Notes: generated by a model from the letters alone, not told the origin. Positions 1-9,665 are shown, counted from the stretch's first letter. The stretch: 64,000 nucleotides of DNA from Lysobacterales bacterium (GCA_019187485.1 JABAQR010000026.1:1-64000), one strand, 5' to 3'. Numbers and translations are program-made.

Positions 1-277
1 AACAACGGTTGCCAACAAGCCCAAAAAGCCCTGAAATCCGACCCCGTTCGAGACCCGTTTTGAGGGGCCTGCAAGTGGCTCCATTACGGCGATCATCGGT
101 GGCTCCATTGACCCGGTCGGTGACAACAGGCACGAGGCACAGGCCGCACAGTATCGCCGCTGTCGCATGGCCGACTTATGCAGACCTTCCTGAACTCGCA
201 TAATGCGCCGCCGCACGTGGCAGGAGGATCAGCCCGCTGAGCCGGCACACGAAAACAGCGAGCAAGGAGACTCACCC
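1..277. other. Left-edge non-coding stretch with IS-end-like repeats
   Basis: No convincing gene lies here; the short open frames have no ribosome-binding site or recognisable product. The word GTGGCTCCATT occurs twice in the same orientation, at 75-85 and 99-109 (24 bp apart), followed by GGTCGGTGACA at 116-126. Repeated words next to a TGT/ACA end resemble the multiple terminal repeats of IS21-family elements, but no transposase is present, so this would be a relic end. Confidence 0.4.
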
Positions 278-1171
278 ATGTTGAATGCCAAGGCGCGCCG
301 CGTCGCACTCGGCCTGATGCTGTCAGTGACAGTGCAGGCCGCCACGCCCGCCCTGGCGCTGGAAAACCCGGCGCCGCTGCCACCCAGCCAGCCTTATGTG
401 ATCGCGCAGAGCTACACGCTGCATTCGCAGGTGCTGAACGAGCAGCGAGTGCTGAACATCATGCTGCCCGAGGGCTATGCCGAGCAGCCGGGGCAGCGCT
501 TCCCTGTCGTCTACCTGCTCGACGGCGGCCAGCATGAAGACTTCACCCATATGGCCGGCGCCGTGCAGTACGCCAGCTTCTCCTGGGTGCAGAAGCTGCC
601 GCCGGCGATCCTGGTCGGCATCGCCAACACCGATCGCAAGCGCGACATGACCTTCAAGGCCTCACCGAACTTCGTCTGGCCAAAGTGGCTGCACGGCTAC
701 AGCGATGCCTACAAGAACGCGGGCGGCTCCGAGGCCTTCATGCGCTACATCGAGACCGAGGTGCAGCCTTTTGTCGAGCAGAACTTCCGCACCAATGACG
801 ACCGCATGCTGGTCGGCCAGTCGCTCGCCGCACTGCTGGCCACCGAGGTGCTGCTGAAGAAGCCCAGGCTGTTCAACCAGTACGTGATCATGAGCCCGGC
901 GCTGTGGTGGGACAACGAATCGCTGCTGCGCCGGGCGCCGGCGCTCCTGCGCGAGCTGCCGAAGACACCGATGAAGGTGTATCTCGCCGTCGGCAACGAG
1001 GGGCCGAACATGGTGCGAGATGCGCGTGCGTTGGCCGAGCTGCTGCGCCGCCACAAGACGCCGCAGATGCAGTTCGTCTTCGAGCATCTGCCCAAGGAAG
1101 ACCACGGCACGATCCTGCACCCGGCCACGCTGAACGCCTTCGGCTACTTCTTCCCGCGCAAGGCACAGTAG
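278..1171 (+). CDS. Secreted alpha/beta hydrolase of the esterase D / IroE-like family
   Basis: A 297-residue protein with a Sec-type signal (charged start ML-NAKARR, hydrophobic run to about residue 27). The body has the esterase fold pattern: VVYLLDGG near residue 75, the nucleophile elbow VGQSLA near residue 190 and a C-terminal EDHGT supplying the likely catalytic His. Such proteins hydrolyse carboxylic or siderophore esters; the substrate here is unknown. The start at 278 is chosen because AAGGAG lies 8 nt upstream (264-269); an upstream in-frame ATG at 203 would bury the signal peptide. It stands alone, between two IS-end-like repeat stretches. Confidence 0.8.
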   Translation: MLNAKARRVALGLMLSVTVQAATPALALENPAPLPPSQPYVIAQSYTLHSQVLNEQRVLNIMLPEGYAEQPGQRFPVVYLLDGGQHEDFTHMAGAVQYASFSWVQKLPPAILVGIANTDRKRDMTFKASPNFVWPKWLHGYSDAYKNAGGSEAFMRYIETEVQPFVEQNFRTNDDRMLVGQSLAALLATEVLLKKPRLFNQYVIMSPALWWDNESLLRRAPALLRELPKTPMKVYLAVGNEGPNMVRDARALAELLRRHKTPQMQFVFEHLPKEDHGTILHPATLNAFGYFFPRKAQ

Positions 1172-1518
1172 TCCCCCAAACGCAACTGACCACGTCCCAC
1201 ACACCACGGAATGGCTGTCCAAAGTGTGCAATTTTCAATCGCCAGAAGTGCGCAGTTTTCGGTCGGCGTTGACAATCGAGAGTTGGTGGTGCAACCGTTC
1301 CTCGCAGCAAACCTCACAGTTTAGGCCCGTGATAACAGATGCGGGTCGGTGCGGATTCCGCAGTTCCCCGTGATCATCGCCCCGTCGGTCGAGGTGATCC
1401 GTCGCGCCCCGTATCGATGATTTCGTCAGGTTCGCCAAGCCCACGGCGAGAACTGGCACTGCTACCGGCACGCCTAATCAGTTGAAACTTTCCATGTCCA
1501 GTTGCAGTCTACTGCCCA
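1172..1518. other. Intergenic region with tandem 22-bp IS21-like terminal repeats
   Basis: No gene is seen. Two 22-bp repeats that agree at 17 positions lie at 1222-1243 and 1246-1267; both carry the core AAGTGYGCARTTTTC. They are followed directly by GTTGACA at 1268-1274. Spaced repeats ending in TGACA are what IS21-family multiple terminal repeats look like, so this is probably an orphan insertion-sequence end. The rest of the gap shows no clear structure. Confidence 0.4.
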
Positions 1519-1866
1519 ATGCGCCGAACCCTACTCCAGCTTCTGCTCTCGCTAACGCTGATCGTGAACAGCGTTTGGGCGCCGTGGGCGATGGCTGGGA
1601 TGGCACACGGCGATCATGGATCTCATTCCATGGGCGACCATCATCACCCCGACGGAAGCGACGCTCCGTCGGAGCCTGCTTCGCCAGACGATGGAAGTTG
1701 CTGCGATGGCGCATCCTGCCAATGCGGCTGTGTACTTCCTCCAGCGTTGTCTTTGCAGGCAACTTGTATGTCGGTAGTTGAACCGATCCGCACCGCGCAT
1801 TCGCCGTTGATTGCGAACGTCGTTTTGCATCGCGACTCTCCTCCGCTACGCCCACCCGCGGCCTGA
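1519..1866 (+). CDS. copL: CopL-like exported metal-binding protein
   Basis: 115 residues with a signal peptide (MRRTLLQLLLSLTLIVNSVW) followed by a His-rich patch (HGDHGSHSMGDHHH, about residues 30-43) and a Cys cluster (CCDGASCQCGC, about 60-70). This layout matches CopL of Xanthomonas, a small protein needed for copper-induced expression of copAB that lies just upstream of those genes. Here too it precedes an efflux-type outer-membrane protein and a multicopper oxidase. The His/Cys content indicates Cu binding in the periplasm. The regulatory role is taken from the family and is not shown by this sequence. Confidence 0.7.
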   Translation: MRRTLLQLLLSLTLIVNSVWAPWAMAGMAHGDHGSHSMGDHHHPDGSDAPSEPASPDDGSCCDGASCQCGCVLPPALSLQATCMSVVEPIRTAHSPLIANVVLHRDSPPLRPPAA

Positions 1867-1970
1867 ACGCGTAACGACTGTCCGTGTGGGCGCCATCCGG
1901 CGCTCGCACGCCCGTTGCCGCGTCTGCGCGTCCGTTCAGGACAGCGCCTGTCGCCTGTGAGGTTGAGTCC

Positions 1971-3596
1971 ATGGCTTTGTTTTGTCGTTCCGCCGCGAGC
2001 GTCGCGGCGGCGCTGGCGTTGGTTAGCTGCGCCAGTCTGCCGCGCGAGCGCGGCTATTCCGAATCCCGCGACCTGATAGCGGATCGGCGCTCGGTGCCAC
2101 CCGATTGGTCGCCGCTCGGCGCCGATCCCGCTCCGCAGGTTCCGGCCGCGCCGATCGGCGTCGAGGACGCCGTCCGGCTTGCGTTTTTCAACAATCCACG
2201 ACTGCGCGAAGAGTACGTGCGACTCGGCCTCGGTCGCGCAGATCTGGAGGATGCGCGTCGCCTGGCGAACCCGAGTTTTGGCTTTCTTCGACTCTCGCCG
2301 GACGGCGGCGAGGGTACGCAGATCACGCGCAGCCTGTCGCTCGGCTTGACCGATCTACTCCTCCTTCCAGTACGCAAGCGTCTCGCAGAGGGTGAGCTGG
2401 AACGCCTGCAACTGGCGGTGTCGGGCGCGGTGCTTGAGATCGCCACTGAAGTGGAAGTGGCGTGGTACGAGGCGGTCGGCGCCCAGCAGATCGCCGCGAT
2501 GCGTGAGCTGGTGGCGCGCGCCGCCGAGCAGTCGGCCGAACTGGCACAACGCTTCTTTGATGCCGGGAACATCAACCGCCTGCAGCTCGAACAGGAACGA
2601 GCAGCGGCCACGCAAGCCCGCATCGAAGCACTGTCGGCCGAGTCGAACGCCTTGCGTGCGCGACACCGATTGGCAGCGCTGATCGGTCTGTCCACCGGCG
2701 GGGAATGGACCACGCAGTCGCAGTTGCCCGCCCCGCGCGCGATCGACTTCGACGCCGACGCACTGGTCGCATCCGCGCTCGAAACGCGTCTCGACCTGGG
2801 TGCCGTGCGCCGCACAGTCGCGCTGCGCGAGGACGCCCTTGGCGTAACCCGGCGATGGCGTTGGCTCGGCGGCGTCGAGGTCGGCTACGAGCATGAACGC
2901 GAGTTCGACGGCGCCCAAGCAACCGGTCCTTTCGCCTCGCTGGCACTTCCGATCTTCAACCAGGGACAGGGCAGCGTTGCGCGCGCCGAGGCGGAGTTGC
3001 AACAGGCGCGCGCCGAACTCGATGCCAAGTTGCTGTCGGTGCAGAACGATGCGCGGCTGGGCCTGGACGCAGTCGCGGTGGCGCACACCATCGCAGAACG
3101 CCATCGCGTCGAATTGGTCCCGCGCCGCGAGGCCATTGTCGCGCGCACGCAGGAACAGGTGAACTTCATGTTGGTGGGTGTGTTCGAACTGCTGCTGGCG
3201 AAACAGCAGGAGTACGACGCCTACCAAGCGTATCTCGAAGGGGTGCGCGACTACTGGGTCGCCCGCGCCGAACTGCGGGGCGCAATTGGCGGACGCTTGC
3301 CCGACGACGATTCGCCGATAGAGCCTGCCATCGGCGTGGAAGCCATCCTCCCGGCCGCCGGTGTTCCGGCGGCAATGGATCACAGCATGCACGGCGACCG
3401 GGAGCGCGATCCGCACGCGGGTCATCGCATGCCGGAGCCCGCTTCGCCACCCGATCCGCACGCCGGCCATGACATGTCCGTGCCGACACAGCCAGTGGAT
3501 CCGCACCGCGAGCACCGCAAGTCAGCCACGCCCAAGCCGGCCGTACCCGCAGATGAGGAAGCCGAGCCTCAGCACGACCACGGAGAAACGCCATGA
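1971..3596 (+). CDS. TolC-family outer-membrane lipoprotein with His-rich tail
   Basis: 541 residues. The start at 1971 gives a lipoprotein signal (MALFCRSAAS...ALVSC, lipobox Cys near residue 20); an in-frame ATG 29 codons upstream would spoil it. The body shows the two-repeat coiled-coil pattern of the OEP/TolC family (alanine- and glutamate-rich helices, about residues 70-450). The last 75 residues form an added His/Met-rich tail with repeated DPHAGH units, absent from ordinary TolC proteins and probably metal-binding. Its stop overlaps the start of the multicopper oxidase by 4 bp (ATGA), so the two are translationally coupled. It probably handles periplasmic copper export together with the oxidase. 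Confidence 0.8.
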   Translation: MALFCRSAASVAAALALVSCASLPRERGYSESRDLIADRRSVPPDWSPLGADPAPQVPAAPIGVEDAVRLAFFNNPRLREEYVRLGLGRADLEDARRLANPSFGFLRLSPDGGEGTQITRSLSLGLTDLLLLPVRKRLAEGELERLQLAVSGAVLEIATEVEVAWYEAVGAQQIAAMRELVARAAEQSAELAQRFFDAGNINRLQLEQERAAATQARIEALSAESNALRARHRLAALIGLSTGGEWTTQSQLPAPRAIDFDADALVASALETRLDLGAVRRTVALREDALGVTRRWRWLGGVEVGYEHEREFDGAQATGPFASLALPIFNQGQGSVARAEAELQQARAELDAKLLSVQNDARLGLDAVAVAHTIAERHRVELVPRREAIVARTQEQVNFMLVGVFELLLAKQQEYDAYQAYLEGVRDYWVARAELRGAIGGRLPDDDSPIEPAIGVEAILPAAGVPAAMDHSMHGDRERDPHAGHRMPEPASPPDPHAGHDMSVPTQPVDPHREHRKSATPKPAVPADEEAEPQHDHGETP

Positions 3597-4993
3597 ACCC
3601 TTTTCGACGCCAATGGTTTCGCCTCGCGGGACTGGGAGCGCTGGCCCCATTCGGGCTGTGGGCGCAGCGCGCCGCCGCGCAGGACCACCAGGGCCACCAG
3701 GGCCACTCCGCAGCTGCCGCGCCTGCACCCTTGCCTGCTCCCGCCGCCGGCGGCTATCGCCCAGTGCGCACCTTGAATGGCTGGACTCTGCCTCACCGCA
3801 TCGTCGACGGAGTCAAGGAGTTCCATCTCGTAGCCGAAGAGATCGAGCACGAGTTCGCGCCCGGTTGCCGCGCCAAGTGTTGGGGTTACAACGGCACCAC
3901 GCCGGGCCCGACCATCGAGGCGGTCGAGGGCGACCGGGTGCGCTTCTACGTGACCAACCGTCTGCCCGAGCACACCAGCGTGCACTGGCACGGGCTGCTG
4001 CTGCATTCGGGCATGGATGGTGTCGGTGGGCTTTCGCAGCCGCAGATCCAGCCGGGTGAGACCTATGTCTACGAGTTCACCCTGCGCCAGCACGGCACCC
4101 ACATGTACCACCCGCATGCCGACGAGATGGTGCAGATGGCGGTCGGCATGATGGGCATGTTCGTCATTCATCCACGCAATGGCGAGCCGAATCCCATCGA
4201 TCGCGACTACGCGATCCTGCTGCACAACTGGGCGCTGCATCCCGGTACTTATCGCCCTGATCCGTCGGTCATGCAGAACTTCGACCTGTGGACGATGAAC
4301 AGCAAGGTGTTCCCGGCCATCGAGCCCTTGGTCGCGCGGACCGGCGAACGCGTGCGCGTGCGCATCGGCAACCTGTCCATGTGGAACCATCCCATTCACA
4401 TGCATGGTGTGCAATTCCACGTCACCGGATCGGACGGCGGCCGCTGGCCCAAAGGCCTGTGGCGACCGGAGACCACCGAGATCGTCGGCGTCGGCCAGAC
4501 GCGCGATCTGGAGTTCGTCGCGGTGCCCGGCGACTGGGCCTTCCACTGCCACATGTCGCACCACACGATGAACGCCATGGGCCACGAGATTCCGAACACG
4601 CTCGGCGTCGATCAATCTGGCGTGGAGGCGGAGATCCGCAAACTGCTGCCGGGCTACATGGCGATGGGGCAAGGCGGCATGGCCGAGCACCAGGAGCACA
4701 CCGACTCCGGCCACATGACCGGCCCCGAGAACACCCTGCCGATGATGATGGGCAAGGGCCCGTTCGGAAATCTCGAAATGGGCGGGATGTTCACCGTGGT
4801 CAAGGTGCGCGATGACCTCGCCGCCGGCGACTTCCGCGATCCGGGCTGGTACCCCAACCCCAAGGGCACGGTCGCGCATCGCATCAGCGCCGATCCAGAT
4901 TTCGGAAAGCCCGCGAGACGCGGCCCGCCGCCTGGCCCGCCGCCCACGCTCAAAGCCAAGCCGGTCGATCACTCCAAAATGAAGATGGGATAG
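3593..4993 (+). CDS. CopA-like periplasmic multicopper oxidase
   Basis: 466 residues. The N-terminus RRQWFRLAG plus a hydrophobic stretch is a twin-arginine signal, so it should be exported folded with copper. All four copper-ligand motifs are visible: SVHWHG (about 131-136), YHPHAD (about 169-174), HPIHMHG (about 269-275) and the C-terminal FHCHMSHHTM (about 318-327). It should oxidise Cu(I) to Cu(II) in the periplasm. The His/Met-rich region after residue 350 probably binds extra copper. It sits in one operon with the TolC-like protein (4-bp overlap) and a cytochrome c 10 bp downstream, which may accept or donate electrons. Confidence 0.88.
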   Translation: MNPFRRQWFRLAGLGALAPFGLWAQRAAAQDHQGHQGHSAAAAPAPLPAPAAGGYRPVRTLNGWTLPHRIVDGVKEFHLVAEEIEHEFAPGCRAKCWGYNGTTPGPTIEAVEGDRVRFYVTNRLPEHTSVHWHGLLLHSGMDGVGGLSQPQIQPGETYVYEFTLRQHGTHMYHPHADEMVQMAVGMMGMFVIHPRNGEPNPIDRDYAILLHNWALHPGTYRPDPSVMQNFDLWTMNSKVFPAIEPLVARTGERVRVRIGNLSMWNHPIHMHGVQFHVTGSDGGRWPKGLWRPETTEIVGVGQTRDLEFVAVPGDWAFHCHMSHHTMNAMGHEIPNTLGVDQSGVEAEIRKLLPGYMAMGQGGMAEHQEHTDSGHMTGPENTLPMMMGKGPFGNLEMGGMFTVVKVRDDLAAGDFRDPGWYPNPKGTVAHRISADPDFGKPARRGPPPGPPPTLKAKPVDHSKMKMG

Positions 4994-5003
4994 GGAGCAC
5001 CTT

Positions 5004-5663
5004 ATGAATCTGTTCAAGACCCTCGTTGTTCTAGCACTGGTCGGCATGGTGATCGCCGCCGCCGTCATCTGGAGCGGCATCTACAATGTCGGTGCCGACG
5101 ACCCGCACTGGTCTGCGACCCATCGCGCGCTCGAGGTGGCGCGCAAGCGCTCGATCGCAGTCCGGGCCGCGGACATTCAGGTGCCCGACCTGTCCGACAC
5201 CGAGCTGATCCGCAACGGGGCAGGCAACTACAGCGCCATGTGCGTGACCTGCCATCTCAGCCCAGACGCGGTGGAAACCGAACTGAGCGTTGGCCTGTAC
5301 CCGCGCCCGCCGCGCTGGGATGCCCTCGGCCAGGCCGATCCTCGCGAGGCCTTCTGGGTGCTCAAGCACGGCATCAAGGCGTCGGGCATGCCGGCCTGGG
5401 GCAAGAGCATGGACGATCGCTACCTGTGGGGCATGGTCGCCTTCATGCAGCAGTTTCCGGGCATGACCGCCGAGCAGTACCAGGCACGAGTTGCGGCCAG
5501 CGATGGCCACAGCCACGGCGGCGGCGAAACCGATGTCGGCGGTGGCGATCCGCATGCTGCACACGAAGGCTCCAGCCGGGAGCGTTCGTCCTTTGAGCCC
5601 GTCGAAGATCCAATGGCAGCGCCCGCGGGCGACGACCACGCCGACAACGACCACCAACACTGA
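5004..5663 (+). CDS. Membrane-anchored c-type cytochrome
   Basis: 219 residues with one N-terminal membrane helix (about 4-26) that works as an uncleaved anchor. The haem c site is CVTCH at 80-84, and SGMPAWG near 130 supplies the probable Met axial ligand. The C-terminal 60 residues are His-rich (repeated HSHGG, DPHAAHE, DDHADNDHQH) and probably bind copper. GGAGCACCTT lies just upstream of the ATG. It follows the multicopper oxidase by 10 bp, so a role as redox partner in copper oxidation is inferred. Confidence 0.85.
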   Translation: MNLFKTLVVLALVGMVIAAAVIWSGIYNVGADDPHWSATHRALEVARKRSIAVRAADIQVPDLSDTELIRNGAGNYSAMCVTCHLSPDAVETELSVGLYPRPPRWDALGQADPREAFWVLKHGIKASGMPAWGKSMDDRYLWGMVAFMQQFPGMTAEQYQARVAASDGHSHGGGETDVGGGDPHAAHEGSSRERSSFEPVEDPMAAPAGDDHADNDHQH

Positions 5664-5676
5664 ATTAGCCACCCAC

Positions 5677-5691
5677 GAGGCGCTTCGCCTC
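5677..5691 (+). other. Short hairpin between cytochrome c and NTF2-like gene
   Basis: GAGGCG, loop CTT, CGCCTC: a perfect 6-bp stem in the 48-bp gap. There is no T-run, so it may be an mRNA-stabilising or processing hairpin and not a terminator. Confidence 0.35.
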
Positions 5692-5711
5692 ATCTCGAAC
5701 TGGAGAAACCG

Positions 5712-6230
5712 ATGATCATCCGAATGACTTCCCTCGCCTTGGCCCTCGCCCTCGCCGCACCGATCGGCTGGGCCCACGGCAATGAAAAACACGGCTCAAC
5801 GCAAGTAGCCGCCGGCCGCGTGACGGCGGGCGCCACGCTCAGCATTTCGCCCGAAGCCGCCAACGCCGTTGCGGTGCTGGAACGCTTCTCGGCTGCCTTG
5901 AGCGCGGGAGATCTCGACGGCGTTGCCACGGATCTGGATCCGGCGGTGCTGATCCTCGAAAGCGGCGGCGCCGAGCGCACCCGTGATGAGTACCTCGGCG
6001 GACACGCCAAACACGACGCCGAGTTCCTCAAGACCGCCCACATCACGCTGAAGCGCAGGACGGCTCAGGCATCGGGCGACCTGGTCTGGGTCGGCAGCGA
6101 GAGCGAGATTCACGCGAGCAAGGACGACAAGATGCTGATGATCTCGTCCACCGAGACCGCGATCCTGCGCAAGACCGGAGCAGGCTGGAAGATCGTCCAT
6201 CTGCACTGGTCGTCGAGGGCACAGCGATGA
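5712..6230 (+). CDS. Exported NTF2-like / DUF4440-type protein
   Basis: 172 residues: a signal peptide ending near AHGNEKHG (about residues 20-27), then a single NTF2/SnoaL-like alpha+beta domain (VLERFSAALSAGDLDGV, later GAGWKIVHLHWSSR at the end, the usual last strand of the family). Such domains bind small ligands, and no catalytic residue can be assigned. Members of this family are found between copper oxidase/cytochrome genes and DUF411 genes in metal islands, as here. Its stop overlaps the DUF411 start by 4 bp (ATGA), so the two products are made together. Confidence 0.75.
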   Translation: MIIRMTSLALALALAAPIGWAHGNEKHGSTQVAAGRVTAGATLSISPEAANAVAVLERFSAALSAGDLDGVATDLDPAVLILESGGAERTRDEYLGGHAKHDAEFLKTAHITLKRRTAQASGDLVWVGSESEIHASKDDKMLMISSTETAILRKTGAGWKIVHLHWSSRAQR

Positions 6231-6766
6231 GCCGCCGCGCAGGTGGAAGCAGCGCCGCGTGGGGCCTCGCGAGCCTCGCAGCGCTGATGATGTCGGCCGC
6301 TTGCGCACGCGAACCGGACGCCGCGAGCACGACCGCAAGCGCGCAGCAGGTCGCGACACCCACCGCCATGGCGGACACGACACCGGCAATGGTCGTGCAC
6401 AAGACTCCCAGCTGTGGTTGCTGTGGCTTGTGGGTCGAACACATGCGACAAGCCGGCTTTACCGTTGAGGTGCGCGACACGGACGACCTCGCGCCGATCA
6501 AGGCCGGACTTGGCGTCCCCTACGGCAAAGGCTCCTGTCACACCGCCGAGATCGACGGCTATGTGATCGAGGGTCACGTTCCCGCCGAGGACGTCCGTCG
6601 CTTGTTGACTGAACGGCCCAAGGCGCGCGGTCTGGTCCTGCCCGGCATGCCGCTCGGCTCGCCCGGCATGGAGATGCCGGACGGCCGCGTGCAGTCCTAC
6701 ACGGTCGAGCTGGTGAAGGAGGACGGCAGCACCTCGACGTTTCGCCGTGTGGAAGGCGATCGCTGA
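6227..6766 (+). CDS. DUF411 periplasmic metal-binding protein (copy 1)
   Basis: 179 residues with a hydrophobic export signal ending in SAAC (possible but weak lipobox), then a DUF411 domain: VVHKTPSCGCCGLWVEHM (about 59-76) with the CGCC metal site, KGSCHTAEIDGYVIEGHVP and the family C-terminus (ARGLVLPGMPLGSPGMEM). DUF411 proteins resemble thioredoxin-like or CopG-type periplasmic copper proteins. It is the last gene of the first copper operon. A close paralog lies at 24371-24916. The exact role, copper chaperone or reductase, is not established from sequence. Confidence 0.82.
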   Translation: MSRRAGGSSAAWGLASLAALMMSAACAREPDAASTTASAQQVATPTAMADTTPAMVVHKTPSCGCCGLWVEHMRQAGFTVEVRDTDDLAPIKAGLGVPYGKGSCHTAEIDGYVIEGHVPAEDVRRLLTERPKARGLVLPGMPLGSPGMEMPDGRVQSYTVELVKEDGSTSTFRRVEGDR

Positions 6767-6811
6767 CTGACGCGAACCGGTCGCGACGGTGAATGCCGTC
6801 GCGACTGGGGC

Positions 6812-6843
6812 TTGACTCTGGACCCAGGTCCAGGGTGCAAGCT
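6812..6843 (+). promoter_or_regulatory. CueR-type MerR-family promoter/operator
   Basis: A -35 box TTGACT (6812-6817) is followed by a perfect 7-bp dyad CTGGACC-CA-GGTCCAG (6818-6833) and a weak -10 near 6837-6842, giving the stretched spacer of about 19 bp typical of MerR-family activated promoters. It lies 24 bp before the MerR-type gene at 6867 and should drive that gene and the coupled ATPase. Confidence 0.7.
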
Positions 6844-6866
6844 CACATCCCACAAGGAGAACGAAC

Positions 6867-7268
6867 ATGTCACTGAGCATCGGCGGGTTGGCCAAGCAGG
6901 CGGGAGTTGCCATCGACACGGTGCGCTACTACGAGCGCAATGGCCTGCTGGCACCGGCGGGTCGACTCGCATCGGGCTATCGCCGCTATGGCGCCGAGGA
7001 ACTCAAGCGCCTGCGCTTCATTCGCCGCGCCAAAGTGCTGGGATTCACGCTCGATGACATCCGTTCGCTGCTGGCGCTCAGTGCCGAGCGCGATGTGGCC
7101 CGCGTGCGCGCTGCGGCGCAGCGCAAGCTCGGAGACATCGAGTTGCGCATTACTGAACTCGAACGCATCCACAGTGGCCTGCGGACGCTGATCGACGCAT
7201 GCCCCGGGCACGGGCGCAGCGACGCCTGCCCGATTCTCAATGCGCTGTCCCAGGAGCAAGACGCATGA
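6867..7268 (+). CDS. CueR-like MerR-family copper/silver-responsive regulator
   Basis: 133 residues: N-terminal winged helix ([20 protein letters not shown], then GYRRYG), a dimerisation helix, and a metal-binding loop with Cys112 and Cys121 in [11 protein letters not shown]. The Cys pair and its spacing match the two-coordinate Cu(I)/Ag(I) site of CueR. AAGGAG precedes the ATG. Its stop overlaps the ATPase start by 4 bp (ATGA), so regulator and pump share one transcript and probably autoregulate from the dyad promoter at 6812. Zn/Pb/Cd sensing is less likely because of the two-Cys loop. Confidence 0.85.
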   Translation: MSLSIGGLAKQAGVAIDTVRYYERNGLLAPAGRLASGYRRYGAEELKRLRFIRRAKVLGFTLDDIRSLLALSAERDVARVRAAAQRKLGDIELRITELERIHSGLRTLIDACPGHGRSDACPILNALSQEQDA

Positions 7269-9652
7269 AGCACGATCACCATTCACATGGCAGCACGCCG
7301 CCGAAAGCGGCACACGGTCACGCATATCACGGCCCCACCAGCGGCGTTCACGATTACGCCGCAGATGCACACGACACCGACGCACATGTCGACCCGGTAT
7401 GCGGCATGTCGGTGGCGATCGACTCCCCACACCAACTCGAGCACGCCGGGAACCTGTACCGGTTCTGCTCTGAAAAGTGCCGGGGCAAGTTCCTTGCCGA
7501 TCCGACACGCTATTTGAGTCCCGTCGCCCAGCCCGCGGCCGTCCCGGTGCAGCCGGGCGCTCGCTATACCTGCCCGATGCACCCGCAGATCGTGCGCGAC
7601 GAGCCGGGCAGCTGCCCAATCTGCGGCATGGCGCTGGAGCCCCTTCTGCCCAGCCTGGACGACGATGAAAACCCAGAACTGGCAGATTTCCGGCGGCGAT
7701 TCTGGTGGACCTTGCCGTTTTCGGTGATCGTGCTGGCGCTGGCGATGGTCGGGCATCAGTTCGGCGGCATCTCGGCGAACGCGCGCACCTGGCTGGAACT
7801 CGTGCTTTCCGCACCCGTCGTGCTGTGGGCCGGATGGCCGTTTTTTCAGCGCTGGGCGCAGTCGATCGCCAATCGCAGCCCGAACATGTGGACGCTGATC
7901 GGCACTGGCGTTGGCGCAGCCTTCGGCTACAGCCTGGTCGCAACGCTGGCGCCCGGGATGTTCCCGGAGACGTTCCGCGAGCACGGCCGGGTCGGCGTCT
8001 ACTTCGAGGCCGCAGCGATCATCGTTTCGCTGACGCTGCTTGGCCAGGTGCTGGAGCTGAAGGCGCGATCCTCCACGTCGGCGGCGATCAAGGCGCTGCT
8101 CGGGCTGGCGCCGAAAACCGCGCGCCGGCTGCGCGACGACGGCAGCGAAGAAGAAGTTGAACTGACCCATGTGCATCTGGGCGATCGCTTGCGCGTGCGC
8201 CCCGGCGAGAAGGTGCCGGTCGATGGCGAGGTCCTCGAGGGCCGCTCGAACATTGACGAATCCATGCTGACGGGCGAACCGATGCCGGTGGAAAAATCTC
8301 CGGGCAGCAAGGTCATCGGCGCCACCATCAACGCCACGGGCAGCCTGGTGATTCGTGCCGACAGGATCGGCTCTGACAGCGTGCTCGCGCAGATCGTGCA
8401 ACTGGTCGCCCAGGCGCAACGCTCGCGGGCACCCATGCAACGGATGGCCGACAAGGTCAGCTTCTGGTTTGTGCTGGCGGTGCTCGGCATCGCGCTCGGC
8501 ACCTTCCTCGTCTGGGGCGTGTTCGGTCCGGAGCCGGCATGGACCTATGCCATCGTCAACGCGGTGGCCGTGCTGATCATCGCGTGTCCGTGTGCCCTGG
8601 GCCTCGCCACGCCGATGTCGATCATGGTCGCGACCGGGCGTGCGGCGCAGGCGGGCGTGTTGTTTCGCGATGCCGAAGCCATCGAACGACTGCGCACCAT
8701 CGACACCCTGATTGTCGACAAGACCGGGACCTTGACTCAAGGCAAGCCGGCGTTTCGCGAGGTGGTTGCGGCCGAGGGCTTCAACGCTGATGAAGCGCTG
8801 CGCCTCGCGGCGAGCCTCGATCAGGGCAGCGAGCATCCGCTGGCGGAAGCGATTGTGGCCGAAGCGCGTCGGCGCGGTTTGGCACTGGAGGCCGCGGCCG
8901 AGTTCGAGTCGGCGACCGGCATCGGCGTGCGCGGGCTCGTCGGAGCGGTGCGCCTGGCGCTGGGCAACACCGCGTTGATGGAGGAAGTCGGCGTCGACGT
9001 CAGTCGCTTACGCGAAGACGCCGAACGCCTGCGCCGCGAAGGCGCCAGCGCGATGTTCCTCGCAGTCGATGGTCGCGCAGCCGGCCTGATCGCGGTGGCC
9101 GATCCGATCAAGGACAGCACGCCGGAGGCGATTGCCGCATTGCGAGCGGCGGGTCTGCGGATCGTGATGGCCACCGGCGACGGCAAGACCACCGCCGAAG
9201 CCGTGGCGAAGGTGCTGGGGATCGATGAGGTGTACGGTGAGGTCCGCCCAAAGGACAAGTCCGAGCTGGTGGCGCGACTCAAAGCCGAGGGCCGCCGCGT
9301 GGCGATGGCCGGCGACGGTATCAACGACGCACCGGCACTGGCTGCCGCCGATGTCGGCATCGCGATGGGCACCGGCACCGATGTCGCCATGTCGAGCGCG
9401 CAGGTCACGCTGGTTAAAGGCGATCTGCGCGGCATCCTGCGCGCGCGGCAGATTTCGCAAGCGACAGTGGCGAACATGCAGCAGAACTTGATCTTCGCCT
9501 TCGCCTACAACGCGCTCGGCGTGCCGATCGCCGCCGGGTTGCTGTACCCGGCGTTCGGGCTGCTGTTGAGCCCGATGATCGCGGCGCTGGCGATGAGCCT
9601 GTCGTCGGTGTCGGTGGTGGCCAACGCGCTGAGGTTGCGGAAGGGCCAATGA
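7265..9652 (+). CDS. Copper/silver-exporting P1B-type ATPase with YHS and metal-binding domains
   Basis: 795 residues. The order is a His-rich leader (HDHHSHGS), a YHS domain ([10 protein letters not shown], about 41-85), a heavy-metal-binding domain (YTCPMHPQI...CPICGM, about 100-130), then the P-type core: TGEP (phosphatase loop), [11 protein letters not shown] (transmembrane metal site), DKTGTLTQ (phosphorylated Asp), EHPLAEAI and [13 protein letters not shown] plus this N-terminus fits the Cu(I)/Ag(I) exporters of the CopB/SilP group and not Zn/Cd pumps. There is no classical HMA domain. The start at 7265 overlaps the regulator stop; an upstream ATG at 7199 lies inside the regulator and is rejected. 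Confidence 0.9.
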   Translation: MKHDHHSHGSTPPKAAHGHAYHGPTSGVHDYAADAHDTDAHVDPVCGMSVAIDSPHQLEHAGNLYRFCSEKCRGKFLADPTRYLSPVAQPAAVPVQPGARYTCPMHPQIVRDEPGSCPICGMALEPLLPSLDDDENPELADFRRRFWWTLPFSVIVLALAMVGHQFGGISANARTWLELVLSAPVVLWAGWPFFQRWAQSIANRSPNMWTLIGTGVGAAFGYSLVATLAPGMFPETFREHGRVGVYFEAAAIIVSLTLLGQVLELKARSSTSAAIKALLGLAPKTARRLRDDGSEEEVELTHVHLGDRLRVRPGEKVPVDGEVLEGRSNIDESMLTGEPMPVEKSPGSKVIGATINATGSLVIRADRIGSDSVLAQIVQLVAQAQRSRAPMQRMADKVSFWFVLAVLGIALGTFLVWGVFGPEPAWTYAIVNAVAVLIIACPCALGLATPMSIMVATGRAAQAGVLFRDAEAIERLRTIDTLIVDKTGTLTQGKPAFREVVAAEGFNADEALRLAASLDQGSEHPLAEAIVAEARRRGLALEAAAEFESATGIGVRGLVGAVRLALGNTALMEEVGVDVSRLREDAERLRREGASAMFLAVDGRAAGLIAVADPIKDSTPEAIAALRAAGLRIVMATGDGKTTAEAVAKVLGIDEVYGEVRPKDKSELVARLKAEGRRVAMAGDGINDAPALAAADVGIAMGTGTDVAMSSAQVTLVKGDLRGILRARQISQATVANMQQNLIFAFAYNALGVPIAAGLLYPAFGLLLSPMIAALAMSLSSVSVVANALRLRKGQ

Positions 9653-9665
9653 AAGGCCACGAGCA

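Noticed and set aside
3569-5080. Minus-strand open frame of 503 codons
   Set aside because: Antisense to the multicopper oxidase, whose copper-ligand motifs are complete on the plus strand.
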